From: Acinetobacter sp.
GTDB taxonomy: Bacteria; Pseudomonadota; Gammaproteobacteria; Pseudomonadales; Moraxellaceae
NCBI GenBank assembly: GCA_008017255.1
Contig: SSHD01000109.1
Location: 1 to 9,820 of the forward strand
Direction of reading: 5' to 3'
Length of the DNA stretch: 9,820 nucleotides
Below the pieces are notes generated by a model that worked only from the letters and a program-made list of their open reading frames with translations, searched no databases and had not been told where the DNA came from. Positions 1 to 7,298 of this stretch are shown piece by piece (positions within the stretch are counted from its first letter, which is position 1; every line of letters starts with the position of its first letter). Made by a program: the position numbers and the translations under genes.

Positions 1-1
1 C

Positions 2-103
2 ATACTGGCTGCCGTACTGCTACTTGCATTTTATGCGTATTGCAGCGCATTGAGCGTTGCACTACAGCAATTGTGGTATGAAATTTTACTGCAATTTGCC
101 TAA
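2..103 (+). CDS. C-terminal end of an unknown membrane protein (partial)
   Basis: An open frame enters from the left edge and stops at TAA 101-103, giving 33 residues. They begin ILAAVLLLAFYAY and continue into a second hydrophobic stretch that ends EILLQFA. The composition (runs of Leu, Ala, Val with aromatic residues) fits the last transmembrane helix of an inner-membrane protein. The stop lies 15 bp before the end of the permease gene on the opposite strand, so the two genes converge tightly, as neighbouring real genes often do. Too little is visible to name a family. It could also be a chance frame, since 33 codons without a stop is not in itself strong evidence. Confidence 0.45.
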   Translation: MLAAVLLLAFYAYCSALSVALQQLWYEILLQFA

Positions 104-118
104 CATGCTCACTTTCGC

Positions 119-2599
119 TTAGTTCATTTCCCTTAAACTTTGCAACGGCGGCAAGTCACACAAATAGCTCAGGCGATAACGTCCAATCAAGCTACACAGC
201 AGCATCATGCTCAACGGCAAAATCAACCAAATTTCGGCATGCCACTGCATCGGCATTTGCATTTTATAACTGGCAATGGCGCTAATAATTTCAGCAAAAA
301 AACAGGCGACTATACCCGCACATAGCCCAATAAAACCAATTTCAAAACTCAACATGCGTTTCAACTTCAGTTTGGCAATGCCGAATGAACGTAATAACGC
401 CACCTCCTTACGCCGCTCATCCATCAACACATTTAAACAGGCTATCAGCACCAACACCCCAGACAGCCCGACCAACATAGCAAGTACAGTCACAATTTGT
501 ACCAACACATTCATTAAGCGTTTGACTTCATCCAACACCCGCCCCACATCTATAAACACTGTATTGGAAAATTGCTGAATCAACTGCACCATTTTCGACT
601 GTTCAGCTGCTGTGACATAAAAACTGCCTAAATAACTACCAGCATTTTCATCCATACTTTGCGGTGAAAAAATAAAGAAAAAATTTGGACTAAAACTTTC
701 CCACTCGACACTACGCAAGTTAATGACAGTGGCTTGCAAAGTACCTTCAGGCAAACTAAAACTCAGTTTATCACCTATTTGAATGCCTAATTCTTGGGCG
801 AGTTCTGCCTCTACCGACACTTGCCCCGCTTGGGTAAATTTCGCCTCGCCTTGTGTAATTACATTATCTGGCGGGTACTGCTCGGCTTGGGTCAAGTTCA
901 GCTCACGGCGCAGCGAATTGTTGTGCTGAGTCAGTGCTGCACTAAAGGGCTGATCATTTTTTGCCACTAAACGCCCACGAATATTCGGATACAACGGCGA
1001 TGCACCCCAACCATTTTGCGCCAGTTGTTGCTTAAACTGTGGCATATCAAAAGGCGGCAAACCATATACAAATTGGTTTGGCGTACCTTCAGGCAATTGT
1101 TGCTGCCAACGCTCTAATAAATCGGTTCGCAGCACGCTCAATACGGTAATTAAACTTAAACCCAATGCCAAAGCGGTTATTTGCACGGCGGTTTGCTGTG
1201 GCACACGCACATAGGCAGAAAGAGGATGTTTCAGTTGTTTAATCGCTTTTAATAACAGCCAAATCAGCACATACAGCACGGCGCACAGCATTAAAATTGC
1301 GCTGAGAACCATTACGCTGAGTTGCAAATTATCACTGAGCACCAAGCTAAACAGCAGCAAACTGCCCACACCCACCGCAAACATCGCCACATAAGAACGG
1401 CGTGAACGCTCTTGTTGGCGAATCACTCGAATGGGCGGGGTATTTAAGAGCTCCCAAATACTCGGCAAAATAAAGCCAACCAACACCATCACACTGGTAA
1501 AAATTGCAATGGGTAACGCTTGCAATACATCAGTCATGACAAAGGTGAGTTGTAATTGTGGCATCAGCTGTAACATCAGTTGCAATAAGCCATAGCCCAA
1601 AGCCAGCCCAATTAGGCTGCCTAACACTATCGCCAAGGCACTAACCATGCCGAGCAAAGCAACATAGGCGAGTAAGATGTGATATTTACTCGCCCCTAAA
1701 CAACGCATTAACGCAATATGATCTTGATTTTGTTGCACATAACGCTGACTGGTCAAGGCGATGGCAATGCCACACAAAAGGATGGTCATTAAATTGGCGA
1801 GCTGTAAAAAGGTGTCCAAATTTTCAATCGGTTTCATTAAGCGCGTATTAGACTGACTGGCATCTCGCAGTTTCAGCGAGTTTGGCTCTAGCTTGGTATT
1901 GGCTTGCTCGTGTGCATTTTGCGGCGAGCTTTGTGGTTTAAAATGCTGTTCAAAACTTTGTTTAAAGGCATTGACCTGTTCAGGCGCACCTGCCATCAAC
2001 AAGCGATATTCAATTCGACTGCCCACTTGTATGGCATTGGTTTTCGCAATATCGGCTTGGTGAATCATCACGGTAGGCGAAAAACCTGAAAAACCAAGTT
2101 CTTGATTGGAGTCATGTTCAATCACCCCACTCACGGTAAATTGACCATCGGCAATGGCTATTTTATCTCCCAATTTGCTGTGCAATAAATCCATTGCACG
2201 TGGGCTTAACCACACCTGACCCGCTTGCAACTGCGCTGTGGGCGGCTGAATCTCTAAACTGCCCCTGAGCGGGAAATGCGCATCCACCGCTTTCACATTG
2301 ACCATTACAAACTGATCTTGAGTATGCGCCATCGACCCAAAAACCGTCACGGCAGCAGATTTTAACTTGAGCTGCTGCGCCTGTTGCAACCACTGCGGAT
2401 GAATGGGTGTGCTATCGGACAACACTACATCCGCCCCCAACATTTCTGCTGCTTGCAGTGCTACGGCATTTTGCACTTGGTTATTGCTAAACTTTAAAGC
2501 GGTGGTGGCACTAATCGCCAGCGACAGCGCAATAACCAGTAAATACAAACCACCGCTACGCAAACTTTGCAGCAATAAAGGCTTAACTATAGAGCTCAT
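119..2599 (-). CDS. ybbP: ABC transporter permease, FtsX/MacB type (YbbP-like)
   Basis: A protein of 826 residues, close to the roughly 800 of E. coli YbbP. An N-terminal helix (about 17-36) is followed by a periplasmic MacB-PCD-like domain (about 40-260). A first FtsX block (about 267-385) contains the cytoplasmic loop HIALMRCLGASKYHI. Further helices lie near 404-425, 430-455 and 475-495. A second periplasmic domain (about 500-690) leads to a last FtsX block with helices near 699-723, 752-776 and 790-806 and the coupling loop ERRKEVALLRSFG (728-740). About ten helices in two FtsX repeats fit the YbbP/mechanotransmission class rather than a channel-type importer. The ATG follows the ATPase stop codon by 2 bp and has AGGAA upstream, inside the end of that gene, so translation is probably coupled. 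The substrate is not established; a role in envelope lipid or lipoprotein handling is inference. Confidence 0.92.
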   Translation of the reverse strand: MSSIVKPLLLQSLRSGGLYLLVIALSLAISATTALKFSNNQVQNAVALQAAEMLGADVVLSDSTPIHPQWLQQAQQLKLKSAAVTVFGSMAHTQDQFVMVNVKAVDAHFPLRGSLEIQPPTAQLQAGQVWLSPRAMDLLHSKLGDKIAIADGQFTVSGVIEHDSNQELGFSGFSPTVMIHQADIAKTNAIQVGSRIEYRLLMAGAPEQVNAFKQSFEQHFKPQSSPQNAHEQANTKLEPNSLKLRDASQSNTRLMKPIENLDTFLQLANLMTILLCGIAIALTSQRYVQQNQDHIALMRCLGASKYHILLAYVALLGMVSALAIVLGSLIGLALGYGLLQLMLQLMPQLQLTFVMTDVLQALPIAIFTSVMVLVGFILPSIWELLNTPPIRVIRQQERSRRSYVAMFAVGVGSLLLFSLVLSDNLQLSVMVLSAILMLCAVLYVLIWLLLKAIKQLKHPLSAYVRVPQQTAVQITALALGLSLITVLSVLRTDLLERWQQQLPEGTPNQFVYGLPPFDMPQFKQQLAQNGWGASPLYPNIRGRLVAKNDQPFSAALTQHNNSLRRELNLTQAEQYPPDNVITQGEAKFTQAGQVSVEAELAQELGIQIGDKLSFSLPEGTLQATVINLRSVEWESFSPNFFFIFSPQSMDENAGSYLGSFYVTAAEQSKMVQLIQQFSNTVFIDVGRVLDEVKRLMNVLVQIVTVLAMLVGLSGVLVLIACLNVLMDERRKEVALLRSFGIAKLKLKRMLSFEIGFIGLCAGIVACFFAEIISAIASYKMQMPMQWHAEIWLILPLSMMLLCSLIGRYRLSYLCDLPPLQSLREMN

Positions 2600-2601
2600 A
2601 C

Positions 2602-3300
2602 CTATTCCTTTATTGCTAAAATTTCCTCAATTTGCCCCTCGTGCAAACGTACATGACGCTGGCATAACGCCGCCAAATTCTGATCGTGCGTCACTAACAC
2701 CAAAGTGGTGCCCAATTCTTTATTTAAATCAAATAATAACTGTTCAATTTCCGTAGCGGTTTGCTCATCTAAATTACCTGTAGGTTCATCGGCAAAAATA
2801 ATTTTCGGTGCACTAATTAAGGCCCGTGCAATAGCAACCCGTTGTTGTTCGCCGCCAGATAAAACTTTCGGCGTTTGCTGTGCCTGACGCTGCAAACCCA
2901 CACGTTCTAACCATGCCAAGGCTTTTTGTTCGGCGTGTTTAAAATTAAAATCTGGCTGTAAACGCAACGGTAACATCACATTTTCTAAGGCACTGAGTTG
3001 TGGCAATAAATGAAATGACTGAAATACAAAACCAATACTTTGCAAGCGAACTTGCGCACGTTGTTCTTCTGGTAAATTGTGCACCGCCTGCCCACACACC
3101 CACAGCTCGCCTAAACTTGGTCGGTCAAGCGTTGCCAAAATACCCAATAAAGTCGATTTTCCTGAACCCGAACGCCCCGTAATGGCAATCTGCTCGCCTG
3201 CGTAAATATCTAAATTTATCTCTTTTAAAATGCTTAAACTTTGCTGATGAATTTGAATATTTTGTGTAACTTTTCGGGCAGAAATAATCGGTTGTGGCAT
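2602..3300 (-). CDS. ybbA: ABC transporter ATP-binding protein (YbbA-like)
   Basis: A 232-residue single-domain ATPase of the LolD/MacB/YbbA group that should power the adjacent permease from the cytoplasmic side. Visible motifs: Walker A GRSGSGKST (42-50), Q-loop Gln94 in FVFQSFHLLP, signature LSGGEQQRVA (147-156), Walker B IIFADEPTGNLD (167-178) and switch His205 in LVTHDQ. I chose ATG 3298-3300 (MPQPIISARKV), where homology-like sequence begins. The frame stays open 43 codons further upstream, but that stretch reads through the tesA signal-peptide region and looks non-coding. The ribosome site for this start is weak (AAGGG about 13 bases upstream). First gene of a two-gene unit with the permease, divergent from tesA, as in E. 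coli. Confidence 0.93.
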   Translation of the reverse strand: MPQPIISARKVTQNIQIHQQSLSILKEINLDIYAGEQIAITGRSGSGKSTLLGILATLDRPSLGELWVCGQAVHNLPEEQRAQVRLQSIGFVFQSFHLLPQLSALENVMLPLRLQPDFNFKHAEQKALAWLERVGLQRQAQQTPKVLSGGEQQRVAIARALISAPKIIFADEPTGNLDEQTATEIEQLLFDLNKELGTTLVLVTHDQNLAALCQRHVRLHEGQIEEILAIKE

Positions 3301-3337
3301 GATGTCAGGTATCCCTTTAGAACGAATCTTATCTGTG

Positions 3338-3967
3338 ATGCAACGATTTAAGCGAATTGAATTTGCGGCTAAAACACTCATTGTAATGACAATATGTATA
3401 CTACCAACACTGGTGAACGCCAAAACCATTATGATTTTAGGCGACAGTTTAAGCGCGGGCTATGGCATAGAACCCAAACAAGGTTGGGTGCAGTTATTGC
3501 AACATCGCTTAGACCAACAGTATCCGAAACAGCACAAGGTGGTCAATGCAAGTGTCAGTGGTGAAACCACCAGTGGCGCATTGGCTAGACTGCCCAAACT
3601 GTTGCAAACACATAAACCCAACGTGGTAGTAATTGAACTGGGGGGAAATGATGGCTTGCGTGGGCAACCACCACAGATGATGCAAAACAACCTCGCCCAA
3701 CTGGTACAACTGAGCCAAAACCAAAAAGCCACTGTGCTTTTATTTGGCATGAAAATACCGCCCAATTATGGCACAGCATACAGTTCTGCTTTTGCAAATA
3801 CTTATAAAGTGGTCAGCCAGCGTTATAAGATTAAACTACTGCCGTTTTTTCTGGATGGTGTGGCGGGACATAAACATTTAATGCAAAACGACCAAATTCA
3901 CCCCAATGCCAAAGCCCAACCGATTTTGCTCAATACGGCGTATCCGTATATTAAAGCGGCTTTATAA
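3338..3967 (+). CDS. tesA: Secreted SGNH-family esterase / thioesterase I / lysophospholipase (TesA-like)
   Basis: A periplasmic hydrolase of about 209 residues in the TesA/arylesterase group, which cleaves acyl thioesters, lysophospholipids and small esters. Residues 1-28 form a signal peptide: basic start MQRFKR, hydrophobic core TLIVMTICILPTLV, cleavage after VNA. SGNH blocks are present: GDSLS (35-39, catalytic Ser37), Gly in SGETTSG, GGND (102-105) and the acid/base pair in DQIHPN (Asp185, His188). Start choice is uncertain. Two in-frame ATGs at 3299 and 3302 would add 12-13 residues to the signal peptide n-region and overlap the divergent ybbA start. None of the candidates has a good ribosome site. 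ATG 3338 gives the most normal signal peptide. Its promoter must lie largely within or beside the 5' end of ybbA. Confidence 0.92.
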   Translation: MQRFKRIEFAAKTLIVMTICILPTLVNAKTIMILGDSLSAGYGIEPKQGWVQLLQHRLDQQYPKQHKVVNASVSGETTSGALARLPKLLQTHKPNVVVIELGGNDGLRGQPPQMMQNNLAQLVQLSQNQKATVLLFGMKIPPNYGTAYSSAFANTYKVVSQRYKIKLLPFFLDGVAGHKHLMQNDQIHPNAKAQPILLNTAYPYIKAAL

Positions 3968-4002
3968 ATCATTTTTTGAGACGATGTCTGCGCCTAACGC
4001 TT

Positions 4003-4126
4003 GTCTCCATCCCCTTATGGGGGAAGGTCGAGATGGGAGCTCTAAATCAAAAGCACCCTCTCACTTGCGCCAGAGCAAAGCATTGCTTTGCCCTAGCTCA
4101 TCCTCTCAAGGGCGAGACTTCAAAGC
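4003..4126. repeat. Degenerate palindromic intergenic repeat
   Basis: The 200-bp gap between tesA and the carbonic anhydrase gene is not random. Its ends are an imperfect inverted repeat: GTCTCcatCCCcTT at 4003-4015 against AAGGGcGAGAC at 4108-4118. Inside are a cccc-ttat-gggg hairpin (4011-4022), a paired CCATC/GATGG and a perfect 7-bp stem GCAAAGC-att-GCTTTGC (4075-4091). AGACTTCAAAGCAAAA at 4115-4130 recurs exactly, on the other strand, at 7658-7673. The GC-rich CCCCTT/AAGGGG style is like small dispersed repeats I associate with Acinetobacter genomes, but that is recollection. It may also act as a transcription stop between the converging tesA and carbonic anhydrase genes. Confidence 0.55.
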
Positions 4127-4168
4127 AAAACGAAAAACTACTTCAATAATATTTTTCTTATTTAGATC

Positions 4169-4783
4169 TTAAAAATCAAAAAACGTGACTTGACCTGTTT
4201 CCAGTGAATACTCTGCACCCACCACTATCAACTTACCCTTTTCAATTAAACTTTCTAACACCGCCGAACCATGACGCAACTGATTCACCGAAGAAAATAC
4301 ATTAGAACGTACTGCATGGGTAGACAGTTTTTTCAAATCACTTTTTAGCTCGGTTTGCATCAACATTTCCACCGATGGACGCACACGGTTCACAATTGAC
4401 ATCAAATTAGCCGAAGGCGGCTGTTCAGGATGCATTAGGGTATCAATCGTGGCTTGAATTGCCCCACAATGGCTATGCCCCAATACCACAACCACAGCAC
4501 AATCGTAGCGTTCTGCGGCAAACTCCACACTGCCCACTTGCGACGGTGCAACTACATTTCCCGCCACACGTATCACAAATAAATCTCCCAAGCCTTGGTC
4601 AAACACCATTTCAGCTGGCACACGTGAGTCGGAACAGCCCAAAACAATCGCAAAAGGATTTTGCTCGCCTGCCAACGCCGCACGTTCTTGGTGAGTCAGT
4701 TGATTCTGTTGAGCAAGCTCTCCTTTTACAAAACGAGCATTACCAACTTTTAAACGTTCTAAGGCTTCTTGCGCGGTGAGCAT
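4169..4783 (-). CDS. can: Beta-class carbonic anhydrase
   Basis: A cytoplasmic zinc enzyme of 204 residues that interconverts CO2 and bicarbonate and supplies bicarbonate to carboxylases. Zinc ligands and active-site groups are visible: Cys50 in GCSDSR with the Asp52-Arg54 dyad, then His103 and Cys106 in GHSHCGA. The C-terminal strand VVGAEYSLETGQVTFF is typical of the family. No signal peptide is present. Two upstream in-frame starts exist (ATG at 4795, TTG at 4813). I prefer ATG 4781-4783 (MLTAQEALERL) because GGAAA sits 5 bases before it and the family normally begins there. The gene stands alone, divergent from the lipase. A 17-bp dyad and a TGACA/TGTCA dyad lie upstream. The symbol follows E. 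coli can; the assignment to that subgroup is less certain than the family. Confidence 0.93.
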   Translation of the reverse strand: MLTAQEALERLKVGNARFVKGELAQQNQLTHQERAALAGEQNPFAIVLGCSDSRVPAEMVFDQGLGDLFVIRVAGNVVAPSQVGSVEFAAERYDCAVVVVLGHSHCGAIQATIDTLMHPEQPPSANLMSIVNRVRPSVEMLMQTELKSDLKKLSTHAVRSNVFSSVNQLRHGSAVLESLIEKGKLIVVGAEYSLETGQVTFFDF

Positions 4784-4788
4784 ACGGA

Positions 4789-4793
4789 TTTCC
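4789..4793 (-). promoter_or_regulatory. Ribosome binding site that decides the carbonic anhydrase start
   Basis: On the minus strand GGAAA stands 5 bases before ATG 4783. The upstream candidates at 4795 (ATG) and 4813 (TTG) have no comparable purine block, so the shorter protein is favoured. Confidence 0.5.
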
Positions 4794-4830
4794 ATAGCGG
4801 TGACAGGTGTCAAATAGTGTAATGTGCGGT

Positions 4831-4847
4831 GCAGTGAAAGTCACTGC
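4831..4847. promoter_or_regulatory. 17-bp perfect dyad in the carbonic anhydrase/lipase divergent region
   Basis: GCAGTGAAAGTCACTGC is a perfect 7-bp inverted repeat with a 3-bp centre, 47 bp upstream of the chosen carbonic anhydrase ATG. Read on the minus strand, it overlaps a poor -35-like GTGACT that lies 17 bp from TACACT, so it sits where an operator could act. A second shorter dyad, TGACA-gg-TGTCA, is at 4801-4812. No regulator is identified; the role is inferred from symmetry and position only. Confidence 0.35.
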
Positions 4848-5003
4848 CAAAACAAACAACCTCAACAAGATAGCGCAGCTTTTGAACAACAAAATTGCAA
4901 GTAATTGATAATTTATTGGCAATAATTTAGCGAGCACTGTAGTTTGTGCAAATGACTCACACGTGAACTTATTGAATAATCAAGATGGTATTAAAAATAA
5001 ATC

Positions 5004-5008
5004 AAGGA
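5004..5008 (+). promoter_or_regulatory. Ribosome binding site that decides the lipase start
   Basis: AAGGA ends 9 bases before ATG 5018. The earlier in-frame ATG at 4985 lacks such a site and would put 11 polar residues in front of a well-formed signal peptide. Confidence 0.6.
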
Positions 5009-5017
5009 CAGAACAAT

Positions 5018-6022
5018 ATGCTATACACACGACCATTTCGTAAAACACTGACTGCATTGTTTTTTACATGCAGTTTGGCAGTGGCAGCAATCAGCACCGC
5101 ACAAGCGTCCGATATCGAAATGAGCTTTCAAAACCTACTGCAACAAGAGCGTACTTGGGCAGGTTTACAAAGCAAAACTTTAAAAGTTGGCGATATTACT
5201 TGGTCATATAGTGAAGGCGGCAAAGCAGGCAAACCTATTTTAGTGTTAATTCATGGTTTAGCCGGTAGTCGTGACAACTGGAACCGTGTGGCACATGCGC
5301 TAACGGCTAATTATCATGTCATTATTCCAGACATGCCTGCCAGTGGCGACACCCGAGTCCCAAACGAATTTGATTATTCAGTACCAAACCTAACAGAAAA
5401 ATTACGCCGCTTTATGGAAGCCGCAAACCTAACCGGTCCAGCGCACATTGCAGGTCACTCTTTGGGTGGTGCAGTCGCTATGTTGTATGCAGGCCAATAT
5501 CCACTGGAAACCAAGAGCTTATTTTTAGTGGATGCTGCGGGCGTGTTCCGTAGCGCAAATACGCCTTACCTAAAAGACCCAACGTATGTTAAAAATATGA
5601 TCGTGACCAAAAAAGGCGATTTTAACTTTCTCATGCAGCAAGCCATGCATGCGCCGCCATTTATTCCAAAAGAAATTGCCAATGCGCAAGAAAAAATGAT
5701 GATTGCACAAGCAGATCAAACCACGAAAATGGTCGAACAGATTATCGCGTTAAATAAAATGTTTACTCCAGATTCGTTTGCTTTGTTGGCAAAATCAATT
5801 GATGCACCTACCCTGATTTTATGGGGTAAACAGGATAAAATCATTAATGTCGAAGTTGCTGCCGAGTTAAAATCGTTACTGAAAAATGCGCAAACACCTG
5901 TGGTCTTAAACGGCATTGGTCATACTCCAATTTTAGAGGCAGACCAATTGGTGTCACAGCAATATATATCATTCCTCAACAAAGTGCAGGCACAAACACC
6001 TGCGACTACACCCAACCTTTAA
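5018..6022 (+). CDS. Secreted alpha/beta-hydrolase, lipase of the Moraxella Lip3 type
   Basis: A 334-residue esterase/lipase predicted to be exported. Residues 1-30 form a Sec signal (RPFRK, then a hydrophobic core, cleavage after TAQA before Ser31). The Cys in the core is not in a lipobox, so it is not a lipoprotein. Fold landmarks: oxyanion-hole LIHGLAGS (His79-Gly80), nucleophile elbow AGHSLGGA (Ser148), acid Asp273 in WGKQDKIIN and His302 in GIGHTPILEA. The cap region around 180-245 has the PPFIPKEI segment reminiscent of Moraxella/Psychrobacter lipases (recalled, not aligned). The C-terminal tail is rich in Thr and Pro. The protein probably acts in the periplasm or outside the cell on acyl esters; chain-length preference cannot be read. 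It is followed after 24 bp by the unknown gene at 6047, probably cotranscribed. Confidence 0.88.
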   Translation: MLYTRPFRKTLTALFFTCSLAVAAISTAQASDIEMSFQNLLQQERTWAGLQSKTLKVGDITWSYSEGGKAGKPILVLIHGLAGSRDNWNRVAHALTANYHVIIPDMPASGDTRVPNEFDYSVPNLTEKLRRFMEAANLTGPAHIAGHSLGGAVAMLYAGQYPLETKSLFLVDAAGVFRSANTPYLKDPTYVKNMIVTKKGDFNFLMQQAMHAPPFIPKEIANAQEKMMIAQADQTTKMVEQIIALNKMFTPDSFALLAKSIDAPTLILWGKQDKIINVEVAAELKSLLKNAQTPVVLNGIGHTPILEADQLVSQQYISFLNKVQAQTPATTPNL

Positions 6023-6046
6023 GTAAGCGATAGGCTTTAAATTTTT

Positions 6047-7054
6047 ATGACCACACAGCCGATGATAGAACAACTGATTGCTGCACAACTGGATTTTTTA
6101 GATTGTGAGTTAGCGCAACCGGACACCCTGCAACAAGAGTTTACGGCGTTCTATCATTGGTTAAGTTCACAGCAATTACAACAGCTTTGCTCGGTCGAAC
6201 AAATTTATAACTTGCTTGAAAAACAAGTGCTGGCAACCCCTGCCAGTGCTTTTTTAATTGAACAAATTGCCACACATATTGGCTTTGCCCTACAGCATCC
6301 ACTGAACCAAAACACGCGTATTGAAGCGGTCATACCTGTTGCCACCATCGACCATATTGCGCAATATGTCGCCAGTAAAACTGAGCATCGGCAACGACTC
6401 ATTAAAACCGTGGTACACAATCCTGCCTTTGCAGCGCTCATCACCCAACTGATTCAAAACAGCATTCAAGATTATTTAGACCAGTCTGTACTGTCCAACC
6501 GTGTGCCTGGCGTGGGGCATTTTATGAAAATGGGCAAGTCAATGTTGGAATCGGTTACCGACTCTAACCTGAATGAAACCATTGCCAATTATTTACAGAA
6601 AAATATTTCCAAAACCATTCAAATGAGTGAGCGGGTTTTAAATCAATATTTTGATGATGACAAGCTGTACCACTATCAAGCCAATCTGTGGCATAAAATC
6701 AAACTTATGCCGATCTCGGTACTCACCCAATATATTGAAGTGCAAGACTTGCCCAAAACCGTGCCTTTGGCGCACGACATTTGGGATCACTTACGGCAAA
6801 CGCCCTACTTAAAACAACAACTGCATGATGGTATTGCAAGCTGGTATGCGCACAATCAAGAACGTAGCTTGGATGTGCTGTTACGCGACCTCAATATAGA
6901 TGAAAGTTTAATTGAACATGAACTGAGCCAATGCTTTCGCAGCATATTTCAACAAGTCGTGCATAGAGGATATTTTAGGCAACGTGCACGAACTTATTTA
7001 GAAAAATTCTATGCTTCGCCGCAGGTTGTGAATATCTTGAATTCGGAAAGATAA
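6047..7054 (+). CDS. Conserved-looking helical protein of unknown function, downstream of the lipase
   Basis: A 335-residue protein I do not recognise as a named family. It has no signal peptide and no clear transmembrane segment, so it is probably cytoplasmic. The sequence is rich in Gln, Leu, Ile and His and reads as nearly all alpha-helix, with a glycine-containing break NRVPGVGHFMKMGKSM near 157-172. It ends in a basic stretch YFRQRARTYLEKFY. No catalytic motif stands out. The start ATG 6047 has only a weak AGG 12 bases upstream; the next ATG (6062) has none. The gene begins 24 bp after the lipase stop, and no terminator is visible between them, so an operon is likely. It is not a Lif-type lipase foldase: that family carries an N-terminal membrane anchor and serves a different lipase family. 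Confidence 0.8.
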   Translation: MTTQPMIEQLIAAQLDFLDCELAQPDTLQQEFTAFYHWLSSQQLQQLCSVEQIYNLLEKQVLATPASAFLIEQIATHIGFALQHPLNQNTRIEAVIPVATIDHIAQYVASKTEHRQRLIKTVVHNPAFAALITQLIQNSIQDYLDQSVLSNRVPGVGHFMKMGKSMLESVTDSNLNETIANYLQKNISKTIQMSERVLNQYFDDDKLYHYQANLWHKIKLMPISVLTQYIEVQDLPKTVPLAHDIWDHLRQTPYLKQQLHDGIASWYAHNQERSLDVLLRDLNIDESLIEHELSQCFRSIFQQVVHRGYFRQRARTYLEKFYASPQVVNILNSER

Positions 7055-7085
7055 GTCCTAACATCGCACCATCTGTCAGCAAAAA

Positions 7086-7298
7086 TCAATCTTCAATAAT
7101 ACGATAGATATGCGAAGTGGCGATACTTTCAAACAACAACTCAGTACTTGGCAATAAAATTTCATCATCGACCACAATATGCTCAACTTGTTGGCATATG
7201 GCTAAATGCTGTTGTTGTGCAGCTACGTGTTTAATATACGCCTTGCCAGCTCGTATCTGATTGAATTGATCCTTTATTTTAATATCGATAATATCCAT
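7086..7298 (-). CDS. Small hypothetical protein, 70 residues
   Basis: The frame reads MDIIDIKIKDQFNQIRAGK and so on, ending ATSHIYRIIED. I chose ATG 7296-7298 because GAGGA lies 8 bases upstream; a TTG at 7322 and an ATG at 7313 in the same frame lack such a site. The N-terminal third looks like a beta strand plus amphipathic segment, the middle is Gln/His rich with one Cys (35), and the last third is acidic with alternating hydrophobic residues. No signal peptide or membrane helix. It converges with the preceding + strand gene (31 bp apart) and has about 500 bp of non-coding DNA upstream, so it is a single-gene unit. Function unknown; I do not recognise a toxin, antitoxin or DNA-binding fold. 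Confidence 0.6.
   Translation of the reverse strand: MDIIDIKIKDQFNQIRAGKAYIKHVAAQQQHLAICQQVEHIVVDDEILLPSTELLFESIATSHIYRIIED

Noticed and set aside
276..578. A 100-codon open frame on the + strand antisense to the permease.
   Set aside because: It lies inside the clearly coding minus-strand permease and has an unlikely amino-acid composition (rich in Asn, Ser, Thr, Ile). It is a shadow of the real frame.
2163..2393. Minus-strand frame inside the permease that could suggest a second protein.
   Set aside because: It is out of frame with a continuous, well-supported permease and shows no ribosome site or motif.
3301..3429. Possible 43-residue N-terminal extension of the ABC ATPase.
   Set aside because: It would overlap the tesA start and signal-peptide region, and ABC ATPases of this group begin close to the PQPIISARKV segment.
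3460..3797. Overlapping minus-strand frames antisense to tesA, rich in Cys and Trp.
   Set aside because: They fall within the SGNH hydrolase gene, whose catalytic blocks are all present on the + strand, and their composition is typical of antisense frames.
3968..4172. An open frame of about 88 codons on the + strand through the repeat.
   Set aside because: It overlaps the end of tesA, runs through palindromic repeat DNA and has no ribosome site or protein-like character.
4784..4813. TTG 4813 or ATG 4795 as carbonic anhydrase starts, and TTGACA at 4808-4813 as a -35 box.
   Set aside because: Neither start has a ribosome site while ATG 4783 does. The TTGACA has no -10 partner at proper spacing before the gene starts.
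6047..7054. Idea that this protein is a lipase foldase (Lif).
   Set aside because: Lif proteins have an N-terminal membrane anchor and a periplasmic domain; this protein has no membrane segment or signal peptide.
7086..7298. Idea of a toxin-antitoxin module.
   Set aside because: Only one small gene is present, with no partner frame next to it and no recognisable toxin or antitoxin motif.
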